Of a stretch of DNA of 12,715 nucleotides, positions 1 to 6,724 are shown in pieces. The translations under genes were made by a program, and so were the position numbers. Numbering within the stretch: position 1 is the stretch's first letter; each line of letters opens with the position of its first letter. Under the pieces are notes generated by a model. It had not been told where the DNA came from and made no database searches. It saw only the letters and a list, made by a program, of their open reading frames with translations. This DNA is from Kmv42 sp040757455 (GTDB lineage Bacteria > Nitrospirota > Thermodesulfovibrionia > Thermodesulfovibrionales > SM23-35): the NCBI GenBank assembly GCA_040757455.1, contig JBFLXE010000076.1, positions 1-12,715 on the forward strand. The letters are read 5' to 3'.

Positions 1-1107
1 ATCTCCGATACCAACAACAAGCTTACTAATGAAGAAGAGGAGTTTGTGCAGCGGGACATACTCTCCAAAAGGCACTAAATGTATTTTATCATATATATAC
101 GTAACTTTTCCATCTGTATCCAGTAAGACCGCGCTATTGGAGAGAAGGCAGTCCTCGGAGGTTTTATTCTTCACGAGCACGCTTCCGAATAGAAGATGAA
201 CATTCAGTCCTTTTTGAAACTCTATAAGATCATCTGTATATTCCCTGTCGGCGCCGAAGAAGAAAGGAACAGCCGTCTCCGGCCATATGATAATCGAAGG
301 GGATGAGGAAACCGCCTCAAGGGAAAGACTCTTATATGTATCTATGACCGCGTTTTGATAAGAAGGCTCCCATTTTTTATCTTGATCGATGTTGCCCTGC
401 GCTACACTGACTCTACCTGAGATGCCGGGTCTTTCCTCCTTAAGCCTCAAGTTTCCATACAGAAGAGATGAGGCGATCAGGAGGGAAAGAATGAAGATGC
501 CGATGACAGAATAGGACAGAGGAAAGAGAGGCATGTCCGAGGTGCGTTTTTTAATAAGGAAGAGATCTGCCAGCGCACCGTTTACAGCCAAAACCAGAAA
601 GGATACGCCATAAACACCTGTTATGTCAGCAATCTGAATAATCATGAGAAACTTGTATTGAGAGTAGCCTATGCTTGACCACGGGAAGCCCGTAAAAATA
701 TATGACCTCAGAAACTCAAGCACGACCCAGTAAACCGGCGCGACAAGGACAGCAGGTAGGTTTCTACGTCTAATGGTTATGGAGAAGAGAAACGCGAACA
801 CCGCCGCATACAGACTGAGATAAAGGCACAGCAAGAATACAATGAGTGTGCTGGAAACAAAGGAGACGCCGCCGTAATGGTTTATCGAGTGGTATATCCA
901 ATAAAGAGTTCCAAAGAAATATGGAAACCCAAAGACCAGACCAGCTACAAAGGATTCTCTGACAGTTTTGTCATAAAGCGATATCAGGAACGGAACAAGG
1001 ACGACCCAGGCGAGGTAAAAAAGGTCGATCGCGGGGAAGCACAACACGAGTAAGCAACCTGACAAAAAAGCAGGCCCGTATGTTCCGACCGTTCCCTTTA
1101 TATTCAT
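1..1107 (-). CDS. lnt: Apolipoprotein N-acyltransferase, C-terminus cut off by window edge
   Basis: Lnt transfers an acyl chain from phospholipid to the N-terminal cysteine of lipoproteins, the last step of lipoprotein maturation at the inner membrane. I translated 369 residues from ATG at 1107. Residues 1-220 are mostly hydrophobic membrane segments, including the family-like stretch FTGFPWSSIGYSQ (138-150). The nitrilase-type catalytic domain starts near 230 (VAQGNIDQDKKW). E277 in WPETAVPF and K341 in YDKIHLVPFGEYVP match the catalytic Glu and Lys, and E349 the further essential Glu. The catalytic Cys lies beyond position 1, so roughly the last 130-150 residues are missing. An AGAAGG sits 11 bases before the ATG. 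The frame stays open upstream to about 1187 with a possible TTG start, but the chosen ATG gives a normal N-terminus. It is divergent from the tRNA gene. The lipoprotein at 3850-4770 is a plausible substrate. Confidence 0.95.
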   Translation of the reverse strand, partial: MNIKGTVGTYGPAFLSGCLLVLCFPAIDLFYLAWVVLVPFLISLYDKTVRESFVAGLVFGFPYFFGTLYWIYHSINHYGGVSFVSSTLIVFLLCLYLSLYAAVFAFLFSITIRRRNLPAVLVAPVYWVVLEFLRSYIFTGFPWSSIGYSQYKFLMIIQIADITGVYGVSFLVLAVNGALADLFLIKKRTSDMPLFPLSYSVIGIFILSLLIASSLLYGNLRLKEERPGISGRVSVAQGNIDQDKKWEPSYQNAVIDTYKSLSLEAVSSSPSIIIWPETAVPFFFGADREYTDDLIEFQKGLNVHLLFGSVLVKNKTSEDCLLSNSAVLLDTDGKVTYIYDKIHLVPFGEYVPLHKLLFFISKLVVGIGD

Positions 1108-1233
1108 TCCTATCTGAACCTTCTTTTCAATCGCAATAGTATATCTTCTATACAACCAGGGTGCTACATTTATTTTAACTCAACGGGTCTTAGTGAAATG
1201 AATTGCGGGGCGTGTATTTCTCCGGCGGATACC

Positions 1234-1263
1234 TTGACACTTCAAAACTCAAAAGTGTAAATT
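1234..1263 (+). promoter_or_regulatory. Sigma-70 promoter of tRNA-Phe
   Basis: A perfect -35 TTGACA (1234-1239) is followed by an 18-base spacer and the -10 TAAATT (1258-1263), 12 bases before the first base of the tRNA. The position fits a stable RNA gene with a very short leader. Confidence 0.7.
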
Positions 1264-1275
1264 TAAAAATTTAGT

Positions 1276-1351
1276 GGGCAGTTAGCTCAGTCGGTAGAGC
1301 AGAGGCCTGAAAAGCCTCGTGTCCGCAGTTCGATTCTGCGACTGCCCACCA
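1276..1351 (+). tRNA. tRNA-Phe (GAA)
   Basis: A complete 76-base cloverleaf can be folded by eye. The acceptor stem GGGCAGT pairs with ACTGCCC, and the D arm is GCTC/GAGC with loop AGTCGGTA. The anticodon stem GAGGC/GCCTC has loop CTGAAAA, which places GAA at positions 34-36 (phenylalanine). The variable loop is five bases, and the T arm is CGCAG/CTGCG with loop TTCGATT. The discriminator is A and the 3' CCA is encoded (1349-1351). No T-run terminator is visible directly downstream. Confidence 0.97.
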
Positions 1352-1516
1352 TGAATTACTTTAAAGTTTTCTTTTCCGTATCTTAGTCTTTATATACTTC
1401 CTCAGCATTGTTTTACTATTAAACTTGACTTCTCATTCCGAGGGCGAAGAGCACAAATTTTGTATGAATAAGTTATCATATTGAATAAAAGATCGACAAG
1501 TTCATGAAGAATCTCA

Positions 1517-1696
1517 AAATCAGCAATGCGAAGTTGCATGATTTAATAAACGTCGGTTCTCTATCCTGAAGATGACTTGTATTCATCTTGAGAAACGGGT
1601 AATCGAGAGGATTAGCAGAGGGATTTCCGTTGAGAAGAGGTCTGATCTTGTTCTTTGGATATGTCACTTCCCTCTGCCTTCACTGAGTATTCAGTG
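1517..1696 (+). other. Hairpin-dense intergenic segment, candidate structured RNA
   Basis: The gap between tRNA-Phe and atpI (1352-1769) has no reading frame I can defend. Its middle part folds into a run of five hairpins: 1517-1544 (10 pairs with one bulged A, 7-base loop); 1556-1596 (AAGATGA/TCATCTT at 1569-1589 stacked on TTCTC/GAGAA with a 7-base bulge); 1600-1614 (TAATC/GATTA); 1615-1677 (GCAGAGGGA/TCCCTCTGC, enclosing 1633-1654); and 1681-1696 (CACTGA/TCAGTG). The third and fourth abut without a gap. One G-U pair (1637 with 1649) favours the plus strand, which is weak evidence. No known RNA family is recognised, and no clear promoter or terminator. The flanks 1352-1516 and 1697-1769 hold nothing I can name. 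Confidence 0.3.
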
Positions 1697-1769
1697 TACA
1701 GCGATGGTCAGAGGCTTGACGTGCCCGCATGGAGGACCTTATTGCAGGAATTAGGAGGAAAGATCGAGC

Positions 1770-2147
1770 CTATTCCTTCTCTTCACTTTTCTGCGAAGAA
1801 GATTCTTTGGCAGACCGCAGCCCCTCTTTAAGGATGAGAGCGAAAACTACAGTAAAACCTATGAGGATTCCGAAGAAATCAATGAGTTTCAGTATAGCAA
1901 GAATAAGAAGGATAGCTGAGAGTATGAGAAACCTGATGAAACTAAAAAAAAGGAGTTTTGTATGGGGTCTGTAAGTCCCTATGAGGCCTTCGACACTCCA
2001 CGCCAGACCTTTCAGATTTGCGAGACCGAGCAGGCCCCCAAAGAGAATGCTCAAAGGAAGTTTTTTCCATTCAAAGAAAGCTGAAATGACCGAAAGAGGT
2101 ATAAGTATAAAAATAGCCTGTCTGTAAATTCGCTTTATTAATTCCAT
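1770..2147 (-). CDS. atpI: ATP synthase subunit I family protein (AtpI)
   Basis: This is a 125-residue membrane protein of the ATP-synt_I type. The family assists assembly of the Fo c-ring and is usually encoded at the head of atp operons. Four hydrophobic segments are visible, at about residues 10-27, 30-50, 64-85 and 86-105, followed by a charged, Ser/Glu/Lys-rich cytosolic tail (about 108-125). Its ATG shares one base with the atpZ stop codon (TAATG), a classic coupled arrangement. Oddly, atpB does not follow: the next gene in this direction is lnt, beyond a 420-base gap and a tRNA on the other strand. The assignment rests on the hydrophobic pattern, length and partner gene, since this family is poorly conserved. 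Confidence 0.75.
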   Translation of the reverse strand: MELIKRIYRQAIFILIPLSVISAFFEWKKLPLSILFGGLLGLANLKGLAWSVEGLIGTYRPHTKLLFFSFIRFLILSAILLILAILKLIDFFGILIGFTVVFALILKEGLRSAKESSSQKSEEKE

Positions 2148-2371
2148 TATTTAGATTTCTTTGCCATTCTCACGAGTTCTCTGAATCCGGCAATAATGCC
2201 TATCAGGAGAAAGATTATTGTGAACCACGGAAATGTGTGAAATCCCAATTTCGGCATAATGTATTTGTCAATTCCCAGCCCCATGGCAAGCCCGACAAAG
2301 GTGGAAATAACGAGATTAAGACCCACGGTGCTTGCCTCGAGGAGTTGTTTAAAGAGTGATTTATCCGGCAT
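2147..2371 (-). CDS. atpZ: AtpZ-like ATP synthase accessory membrane protein
   Basis: This is a 74-residue protein with two membrane helices (about 17-33 and 44-63) of the AtpZ/ATPase_gene1 family, which sits next to atpI and is linked to F1Fo ATP synthase function or Mg/Ca transport. Family features are the first helix ending in GLAMGLGIDKYI and the second segment PWFTIIFLLIGIIAGFRE, closed by a basic tail. I place the start at ATG 2371 (MPDKSLFKQ). AAGAAGGGA lies seven bases upstream of it, while the in-frame ATG at 2398 would overlap that signal and add nine residues untypical of the family. A 91-base gap separates it from the hemL stop, and its stop overlaps the atpI start. Confidence 0.8.
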   Translation of the reverse strand: MPDKSLFKQLLEASTVGLNLVISTFVGLAMGLGIDKYIMPKLGFHTFPWFTIIFLLIGIIAGFRELVRMAKKSK

Positions 2372-2462
2372 ATCAAATTCCCTTCTTAATTGTAGCATAG
2401 GCCGGGATTAAAACAACCACAGTAAATCAGAGCCGGAGTGAATTGATGAAAAAATTAATCTC

Positions 2463-3749
2463 TTATCTGACTTCCAAAAAGGACTCGTATGCGGCCCGCA
2501 CAGTTCTTTCGATATCTCTCTCGGAATGGGCGAGACTGAGAAAGCCTGCTTCAAATTGAGACGGGGCCAAATTGACACCTCTTTTCAGCATACCCCAGAA
2601 GAACCTCGCAAATTTTGAGATGTCCGAAGTCTTCGCAGTCTTATAATCCTGCACGTCAATACTCGTAAAATATGTGCAGAACATTGTGCCCGCCCTATAA
2701 AACCTCGTCTTAGCGTCTGCCTTTTTTGCAGCATCCACCAGCCCTTTCTCAAGGAGTGCGGCCGCATTCTCGAGTTTCCGGTATGTCGGTTTCCGGGAGA
2801 GAATGTTAAGAGTCTCTATCCCGGCGGTCATCGCAAGCGGATTGCCGGAGAGCGTCCCTGCCTGGTAAACTGGCCCATCCGGAGAAACCATTGCCATTAT
2901 TTCCTTCCTCCCTCCATAAGCTCCAACCGGCAGGCCGCCTCCTATGACTTTCCCCAGGCAGGTCATATCAGGTTTAATGCCGTACCTGTCCTGGGCACCG
3001 CCGTAGGCAACCCTGAAGCCCGTCATGACCTCATCGAATATGAGGATGATGCCATGATTTTCCGTAAGTTTCCTCAGGGACTCAAGAAAGTCGGGCTTAG
3101 GCAAGACGCAGCCAATATTTCCTACAACAGGCTCCACTATGACACAAGCTATTGATTTCCACTCGTCTTTTATGACGGTATTAAGTGCGTTCACATCATT
3201 GAAGGGCAGGGTGATTGTATTCCGGGCATAGGATTTTGGCACCCCGGGACTATCCGGCACCCCGAAGGTCGTCGCACCAGAGCCCGCTTTCACAAGTAGC
3301 CCGTCGGCGTGGCCGTGATAACATCCCTCGAATTTTATAATCTTGTCCCTTCCCGTAAATCCCCGGGCGACCCTGATTGCACTCAGGGTAGCCTCGGTAC
3401 CCGAATTGACCATTCTCACCTTGTCCATTGAAGGATATGCCTTTAAGACGCGCTTGGCGAGTTCGATCTCCAGCCCCGTCGGAGCTCCATAACTCGTGCC
3501 CCTTTCGGCTGCCTTCTTCAGAGAGTTTACTATTTTGGGATGTGCATGGCCAAGAATCAGAGGCCCCCATGAAAGAACATAATCTATATAAGAATTGCCG
3601 TCAACATCGTATATTCGGGAGCCTTTCGCCCTGTCAATAAAAATGGGATTCCCTCCGACAGCCTTGAAGGCACGCACAGGGCTATTGACGCCGCCAGGGA
3701 TGAGTTTCTGAGCTTTCTTGAAAAGCCTCTGCGACTTGTCCCATTTCAT
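2463..3749 (-). CDS. hemL: Glutamate-1-semialdehyde 2,1-aminomutase
   Basis: HemL is a cytosolic PLP enzyme that converts glutamate-1-semialdehyde to 5-aminolevulinate in the C5 route to heme and other tetrapyrroles. The 428 residues match the normal family length. The N-terminus SQRLFKKAQKLIPGGVNSPV is diagnostic. NSGTEAT (115-121) contributes to the cofactor pocket, YHGHADG (144-150) is conserved, FDEVMTGFRV (238-247) holds the PLP-binding Asp, and K267 in CLGKVIGGG is the Schiff-base lysine. AGTLSGNPLAM lies further on. The ATG at 3749 follows a good sigma-70 promoter by about 20 bases, but the Shine-Dalgarno is poor (GGA only). It is divergent from the parvulin gene and may read through into atpZ-atpI. 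Confidence 0.97.
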   Translation of the reverse strand: MKWDKSQRLFKKAQKLIPGGVNSPVRAFKAVGGNPIFIDRAKGSRIYDVDGNSYIDYVLSWGPLILGHAHPKIVNSLKKAAERGTSYGAPTGLEIELAKRVLKAYPSMDKVRMVNSGTEATLSAIRVARGFTGRDKIIKFEGCYHGHADGLLVKAGSGATTFGVPDSPGVPKSYARNTITLPFNDVNALNTVIKDEWKSIACVIVEPVVGNIGCVLPKPDFLESLRKLTENHGIILIFDEVMTGFRVAYGGAQDRYGIKPDMTCLGKVIGGGLPVGAYGGRKEIMAMVSPDGPVYQAGTLSGNPLAMTAGIETLNILSRKPTYRKLENAAALLEKGLVDAAKKADAKTRFYRAGTMFCTYFTSIDVQDYKTAKTSDISKFARFFWGMLKRGVNLAPSQFEAGFLSLAHSERDIERTVRAAYESFLEVR

Positions 3750-3769
3750 GGTAGTCCAAAAATTTCGTT

Positions 3770-3798
3770 ACTCTATCACAAAATTTTTAATCTGTCAA
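3770..3798 (-). promoter_or_regulatory. Sigma-70 promoter of hemL
   Basis: On the minus strand a perfect TTGACA (3793-3798) is followed by a 17-base spacer and TAGAGT (3770-3775). Transcription would start near 3763, giving a leader of about 14 bases. The -35 box overlaps that proposed for the opposite gene. Confidence 0.6.
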
Positions 3799-3821
3799 AA
3801 AAGCATCCATTATGATATAAA
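3792..3821 (+). promoter_or_regulatory. Probable promoter of the parvulin-archease-rtcB operon
   Basis: CTGTCA (3792-3797), an 18-base spacer and TATAAA (3816-3821) lie 28 bases before the ATG. The -35 is only moderately close to consensus. It overlaps the hemL -35 on the other strand, so the two promoters probably compete or share control. Confidence 0.45.
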
Positions 3822-3849
3822 AGTACATTAAATTCCACGGGAGGATCAG

Positions 3850-4770
3850 ATGAAAAGATTTTTGACCATACTGTTTGCGGTTTCTCTGTTGTCTGCTGCT
3901 TGCGCAAAAAAAGAGGAAAGAATTTATCTTGCAAAGGTGGGAAATGTCAGAATAACCCAGCAAGAACTCGCGAGGGAAATGAAAAATCTGCCTGAGTTCG
4001 CTCAAAAACTTTTTGAGGGTCCGGGCGGCAGGGAAAAATTTCTTGAAGAACTGATAAAGAAAGAACTTCTCTATCAGGAGGCATTGAAAAAGGGTATCGA
4101 CAGGGATCCGGAACTGCGGGGTAAGATCGAAGACTTCAAAAAAATTACTCTTATAAGCAGTCTGCTCGAGAAAGAGATTGAAGCGAAAGCGGATATTACC
4201 GATCAGGAAATGAGGGATTACTATGAAAAGAACAAGGAAGATTTTGCCAGTATTAATCAGATAAGGGCAAGCCATATACTGGTTAAGACAGAGGAAGAAG
4301 CAGAAAAGATACTTGAGAGGCTGAAAAAGGGCGAAGATTTTGCGGAGATCGCGAAGAAAAGTTCTCTGGATGAAGGATCGGCAAAAAATGGAGGAGACTT
4401 AGGTTATTTCTCGCCAGGGCAGATGGTCCCGGAATTCGAGAAAGCAGCCGCCCGGCTTAAAACAGGCGAACTCAGCAAACCCGTTAGAACGAAATTCGGG
4501 TATCATATCATCAAAGTGACGGATAAGAAATCGGGGCAAACCGTAGAGTTTGAAAAAGTGAAAAATCTTATCTTCCAGCGTCTTTCAGCCGAAAAACAGA
4601 AAGAAACGTTCGATTCCTATATTGAAAAATTAAAAAAGAGTTATAAGGTCGAGATAAACCGGGAAGCCCTGACGAAACTTGATTCAGAGGAAAGAGAGAG
4701 AGAAAAGATTCAGGAGCAAACACCTTCTGAGCAAGACAAAGACACACGAGAGCCCGAAGTAAAAGAGTAA
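3850..4770 (+). CDS. Parvulin-type peptidyl-prolyl isomerase, predicted lipoprotein
   Basis: This is a predicted periplasmic folding factor of the PpiC/PrsA/SurA type that isomerises X-Pro bonds in exported proteins. It has 306 residues. A short lipoprotein signal (MKRFLTILFAVSLLSAAC) ends at C18; serine at -3 makes the lipobox imperfect. Residues 25-110 form the charged helical SurA_N-like region. The parvulin domain spans about 138-224, with the hallmarks RASHILVKT (139-147), GEDFAEIAKKSS (161-172), GGDLGYFSPGQMVPEFE (181-197) and TKFGYHIIKV (214-223). The tail (about 278-306) is highly charged and probably disordered. GGGAGG (3839-3844) is well placed five bases before the ATG. It is first in an operon with archease (19-base gap) and rtcB. 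The exact client proteins cannot be told from sequence. Confidence 0.9.
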   Translation: MKRFLTILFAVSLLSAACAKKEERIYLAKVGNVRITQQELAREMKNLPEFAQKLFEGPGGREKFLEELIKKELLYQEALKKGIDRDPELRGKIEDFKKITLISSLLEKEIEAKADITDQEMRDYYEKNKEDFASINQIRASHILVKTEEEAEKILERLKKGEDFAEIAKKSSLDEGSAKNGGDLGYFSPGQMVPEFEKAAARLKTGELSKPVRTKFGYHIIKVTDKKSGQTVEFEKVKNLIFQRLSAEKQKETFDSYIEKLKKSYKVEINREALTKLDSEEREREKIQEQTPSEQDKDTREPEVKE

Positions 4771-4789
4771 GGTAGCCTTCGTATAAAGT

Positions 4790-5206
4790 ATGTCGGATTT
4801 TGAAGTCCTTGATATTTCTGGTGATGTGGGAATAAAAGCAGTCGGCCCGAGCCTGCAAGAGGCGTTTATCAATGCCTCCTTAGGAATGTACAGTCTGATT
4901 ACGAATCTCGATGCAGTGCAGGAAAGGAAGGAAATCGATCTGTCGATCGAAAGCGATTCGCCGGAAGGTCTTCTTGTTTCGTGGCTTAATGAATTAATTT
5001 TTTACTTCGACGCTTACGGGTTCATAGGCAAAAAGATCAGTATAAAGAAATTTTCGGAAAAAGAAATTGAAGCGGTGGTGAGGGGCGAGGAATTTGATCC
5101 GGAGCGCCATGAAGGTAAGCTTCTCATTAAGGCAGCGACATACCACAGGTTGCAAATAAGCAGTGTGGATGATTCCTGGGAAATTAATGTTATATTTGAT
5201 ATATGA
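4790..5206 (+). CDS. Archease, RtcB-activating protein
   Basis: Archease is a small metal-binding cofactor that speeds guanylylation and turnover of the RNA ligase RtcB. The 138-residue length, the GDVGIKAVGPSLQEAFINASLG start (residues 11-32), the central LLVSWLNELIFYFDA (61-75), the KAATYHRLQI block and the terminal acidic VIFDI all fit the family. Asp12 and the Asp near the C-terminus, which are metal-ligand positions in characterised archeases, are retained. The usual His-Thr-Ala-Asp run reads Ile-Ser-Gly-Asp here, so the conserved His is absent. The gene sits 22 bases before rtcB, which settles the function. AAGGTAG, 13-14 bases before the ATG, is a weak ribosome site; coupling to the preceding gene is likely. 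Confidence 0.92.
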   Translation: MSDFEVLDISGDVGIKAVGPSLQEAFINASLGMYSLITNLDAVQERKEIDLSIESDSPEGLLVSWLNELIFYFDAYGFIGKKISIKKFSEKEIEAVVRGEEFDPERHEGKLLIKAATYHRLQISSVDDSWEINVIFDI

Positions 5207-5228
5207 CAAAATTCCATTGTGAGGAATT

Positions 5229-6674
5229 ATGACATTAGAAACCCTGAGAAGAATTGACGATACAAAGATAGAAGTTCCGGTTAGCTACAAAAATGGGATG
5301 AGAGTTAACGGTATTATTTATATCGATGAAATCCTCGAAAAGGAACTTGAGGCGCAATCAATAGATCAGGTAGCGAACGTGGCAACACTGCCTGGTATCG
5401 TGAAGTCTTCAATGGCTATGCCTGATATTCATACAGGATACGGATTTGCCATTGGAGGAGTGGCGGCATTCGATCTTAAAGAGGGCATCGTCTCCCCAGG
5501 AGGCGTGGGTTACGATATCAACTGCGGTGTCAGGCTGCTAAAGAGCAATCTTGAGAAAGATGACGTCCTGTCAAGAATGAGGGACATCGTCAGTATCCTT
5601 TATGCAGATATTCCCTCCGGTGTGGGGTCAAAGGGTAAAATTCGCCTCGGTCCGGAGGATGAAAAGAGACTCCTCCTTAAGGGTGCAAAATGGGCTGTCG
5701 AACAGGGATTTGGGCAGCCTGAGGATCTCGAAAAAATAGAATCAGGAGGCTGTATCGACGGTGCTGATCCCTCTCTGATCAGCAAAAAGGCCTATGAGCG
5801 TGGAAGGGCCCAGCAGGGCACATTGGGCTCGGGGAATCACTTTCTTGAAGTTCAGTATGTGGACGAGATTTATGATGATAAAGCTGCTCAGGGTCTCGGT
5901 CTTTTCCAAAACCAGGTTACTGTAATGATACACACAGGATCCCGGGGTTTTGGGCACCAGGTCTGCACAGATTTTCTCGAAGTAATGGAAAGAGCCGTAA
6001 GCAAATACAAAATAACTTTGCCTGATAAAGAATTGGCCTGTGCTCCTTACGAAAGCCCTGAGGCGCAGGATTATCTGTCTGCAATGCGAGCTGCAGCCAA
6101 TTATGCGTGGGCGAATAGGCAGTGTATCATGCATTGGGCGAGGGAAGCCTTTATGAGGGTTTTTGCCGTGCCACTAGGAAAACTTGGCATGGCTCTGATT
6201 TATGATGTCGCTCACAATATCGCAAAGATCGAAGAGCACAATGTCAATGGGGAAAGAAGAAAACTAATTGTTCATAGAAAAGGTGCGACCAGGGCATTCC
6301 CTCCTGGTCATCCTGAACTTCCCGGAATATACAGGGCGTTTGGCCAACCTGTCCTGATACCGGGGGATATGGGGAGGGCGTCCTTCGTGCTGCTCGGTAC
6401 CGAGAAAGCAATGAGAGAGACCTTTGGTTCGACATGCCATGGTGCGGGCAGAGTTATGTCAAGACATCAGGCGATCAAAAAAGCCAAGGGGCGTGCGATA
6501 GGAAGAGAACTTGAAGACAGAGGAATTATTGTTAGATCTGCCGGAAGAGAGACCCTTGCAGAAGAGATGTCCGACGCATATAAAGACATTTCCAACGTGG
6601 TGGATGTTGTCCACAGGGCCGGGATTTCTAAAAAAGTCGCAAGGCTCAGGCCGCTGGGAGTTATTAAAGGATAG
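5229..6674 (+). CDS. rtcB: RNA-splicing ligase RtcB
   Basis: RtcB joins RNA 2',3'-cyclic phosphate or 3'-phosphate ends to 5'-OH ends using GTP and Mn2+. Archaea and animals use it in tRNA splicing; in bacteria it mainly serves RNA repair. The 481 residues are full length. All active-site residues known from archaeal RtcB are present at almost the same numbers: D96 and C99 (GYDINCGVR), H204 (GSGNHFLE), H235 (IHTGSRG), H329 (DVAHN), and the guanylylated H404 (STCHGAGRVMSR). The C-terminal LRPLGVIKG includes the nucleotide-contacting K480. GAGGA sits three bases before the ATG. It is the last gene of the operon with the parvulin and archease; its stop codon touches a tandem repeat, and the next gene is convergent. 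Confidence 0.97.
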   Translation: MTLETLRRIDDTKIEVPVSYKNGMRVNGIIYIDEILEKELEAQSIDQVANVATLPGIVKSSMAMPDIHTGYGFAIGGVAAFDLKEGIVSPGGVGYDINCGVRLLKSNLEKDDVLSRMRDIVSILYADIPSGVGSKGKIRLGPEDEKRLLLKGAKWAVEQGFGQPEDLEKIESGGCIDGADPSLISKKAYERGRAQQGTLGSGNHFLEVQYVDEIYDDKAAQGLGLFQNQVTVMIHTGSRGFGHQVCTDFLEVMERAVSKYKITLPDKELACAPYESPEAQDYLSAMRAAANYAWANRQCIMHWAREAFMRVFAVPLGKLGMALIYDVAHNIAKIEEHNVNGERRKLIVHRKGATRAFPPGHPELPGIYRAFGQPVLIPGDMGRASFVLLGTEKAMRETFGSTCHGAGRVMSRHQAIKKAKGRAIGRELEDRGIIVRSAGRETLAEEMSDAYKDISNVVDVVHRAGISKKVARLRPLGVIKG

Positions 6675-6701
6675 ATGCAAGATACAGGATGCAAGATACA
6701 G
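6674..6701 (+). repeat. Perfect tandem 14-mer at the rtcB stop codon
   Basis: GATGCAAGATACAG occurs twice in direct succession (6674-6687 and 6688-6701). The first copy begins at the last base of the rtcB TAG. Related ATGCAT/ATCATG-like words continue to about 6730. I see no terminator between the convergent rtcB and DUF401 genes. Confidence 0.85.
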
Positions 6702-6724
6702 AGGTTTAAATCATGAATCATGCA

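Noticed and set aside
1566..1631. Hammerhead ribozyme-like core: CTGAAGA (1566-1572), GAAAC (1592-1596), ACGG/CCGT as stem III and a TTCTC/GAGAA stem I
   Set aside because: Stem II would have to close between 1573 and 1591 but only isolated pairs form, and stem I is four bases away from the core. The competing hairpin AAGATGA/TCATCTT is far better.
1476..1831. Short reading frames in the tRNA-atpI gap: 1476-1667 minus (63 codons, GTG start), 1572-1754 plus, 1661-1831 plus
   Set aside because: None has a well-placed ribosome site or a recognisable motif; the last overlaps the end of atpI. They are consistent with chance open frames.
2389..2416. Possible atpZ promoter TTGTTT-16-TGCTACAAT on the minus strand
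   Set aside because: The predicted start would fall inside the AAGAAGGGA ribosome site of atpZ, leaving no usable leader.
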